DNA of 64,000 bases from Diadophis punctatus similis (lineage: Eukaryota; Chordata; Lepidosauria; Squamata; Dipsadidae). Every line of letters starts with the position of its first letter. Positions within the stretch are counted from its first letter, which is position 1. The DNA is taken from contig JALIGW010000005.1 in NCBI GenBank assembly GCA_023053685.1, positions 47,395,242-47,459,241 of the forward strand, in the 5' to 3' direction. Of this stretch, positions 63,601 to 64,000 are shown one piece after another. The translations under genes were made by a program, and so were the position numbers. The notes beneath the pieces were generated by a model that saw nothing but the letters and a program-made list of their open reading frames with translations, was not told the DNA's origin and did no database searches.

Positions 63601-64000
63601 GCATGCAGGGATATTCACTGCATGCAGTTACAGCATTTCTTTCAGAAGAAAAAATTATCCATAATGGACCATATCAAGAAGTTTGTGAATTCAGCATTCA
63701 TAAATAACATTCCCAGCAGATCTTCTATACAAATAACATGGTGTTAATTAAAAGTAAGAATTCACCAGCATTCTTCAAAATTTGGTACAATTTTGTGTGT
63801 CTCAAGTGGGAGAGAAGGAGAGGAAATAACAAAATTTGTGTTGCAATTGTTCTGCTCCATACGCATGATGTCATTGACACCTGTAGGAAAAGGTGGAAGT
63901 TTGATTGCAATGTCATAAGGCAGGTTTTATACTAAAAATATTCTCTGTATGCTGGTATCATTTGTATAATTTGTGTCTCAGTGATATGACTCAATAGTCT
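63601..64000. other. Unique AT-rich DNA to the window edge
   Basis: Two opposed 63-65-codon frames around 63725-63935 without motif. Nothing recognised. Confidence 0.5.

Overview
This is 64 kb of AT-rich, gene-poor vertebrate DNA, most likely from a squamate reptile and probably a snake. The call rests on the repeat content. There is a Bov-B (RTE) LINE together with tRNA-derived SINEs carrying a Bov-B-like tail (Sauria SINE type). There are also CR1, L3-like and L2 LINEs, a tyrosine-recombinase (DIRS) retrotransposon, many hAT miniature elements, and abundant AAAT/ATTC/TTA microsatellites, often at LINE or SINE tails. I recognise no host exon, tRNA, rRNA or other cellular gene. The window looks like an intron or intergenic desert.

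Layout. 1-17.9 kb: unique AT-rich DNA with a Bov-B relic (0.7-1.7 kb), a 774-bp hAT element inside a SINE (4.2-5.1 kb), a hAT MITE (5.8-6.0 kb), L2, L3-like and L1 tails, and a GC-rich tandem-repeat island (15.6-16.6 kb). 17.9-24.0 kb: one complete-ended DIRS element on the minus strand, with inverted terminal repeats (ITRs), an internal complementary region (ICR), degenerate RT-RNase H and tyrosine recombinase (YR) reading frames, and a later SINE insertion. 25.2-26.5 kb: a stack of two hAT MITEs in a SINE. 31.5-34.5 kb: an old CR1 ORF2 relic. 37.2-38.7 kb: an L2 relic split by a solo LTR. 39-49 kb: a dense cluster of tRNA-derived SINEs, with a SINE-in-SINE and a three-level nest (SINE tail > TA-flanked transposon > perfect 66-bp hairpin MITE). 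51.6-53.2 kb: an L3-like LINE whose RT is split by an L2. 54-64 kb: hAT MITEs, a second solo LTR and further SINEs.

How the parts relate. Nothing here works as a host pathway; the biology is parasite ecology. LINEs (Bov-B, CR1, L2) sit beside SINEs that carry matching 3-prime tails, and one tRNA-like head appears with two different LINE tails. hAT insertions leave 8-bp duplications, several containing CTAGA, and twice hit the same base position of the same SINE family. The nests give a relative chronology: SINE, L2 and CR1 copies are repeatedly the hosts, and hAT MITEs, LTRs and younger SINEs the guests.

All calls come from reading the sequence. Family names rest on remembered motif similarity and were not checked against a database.
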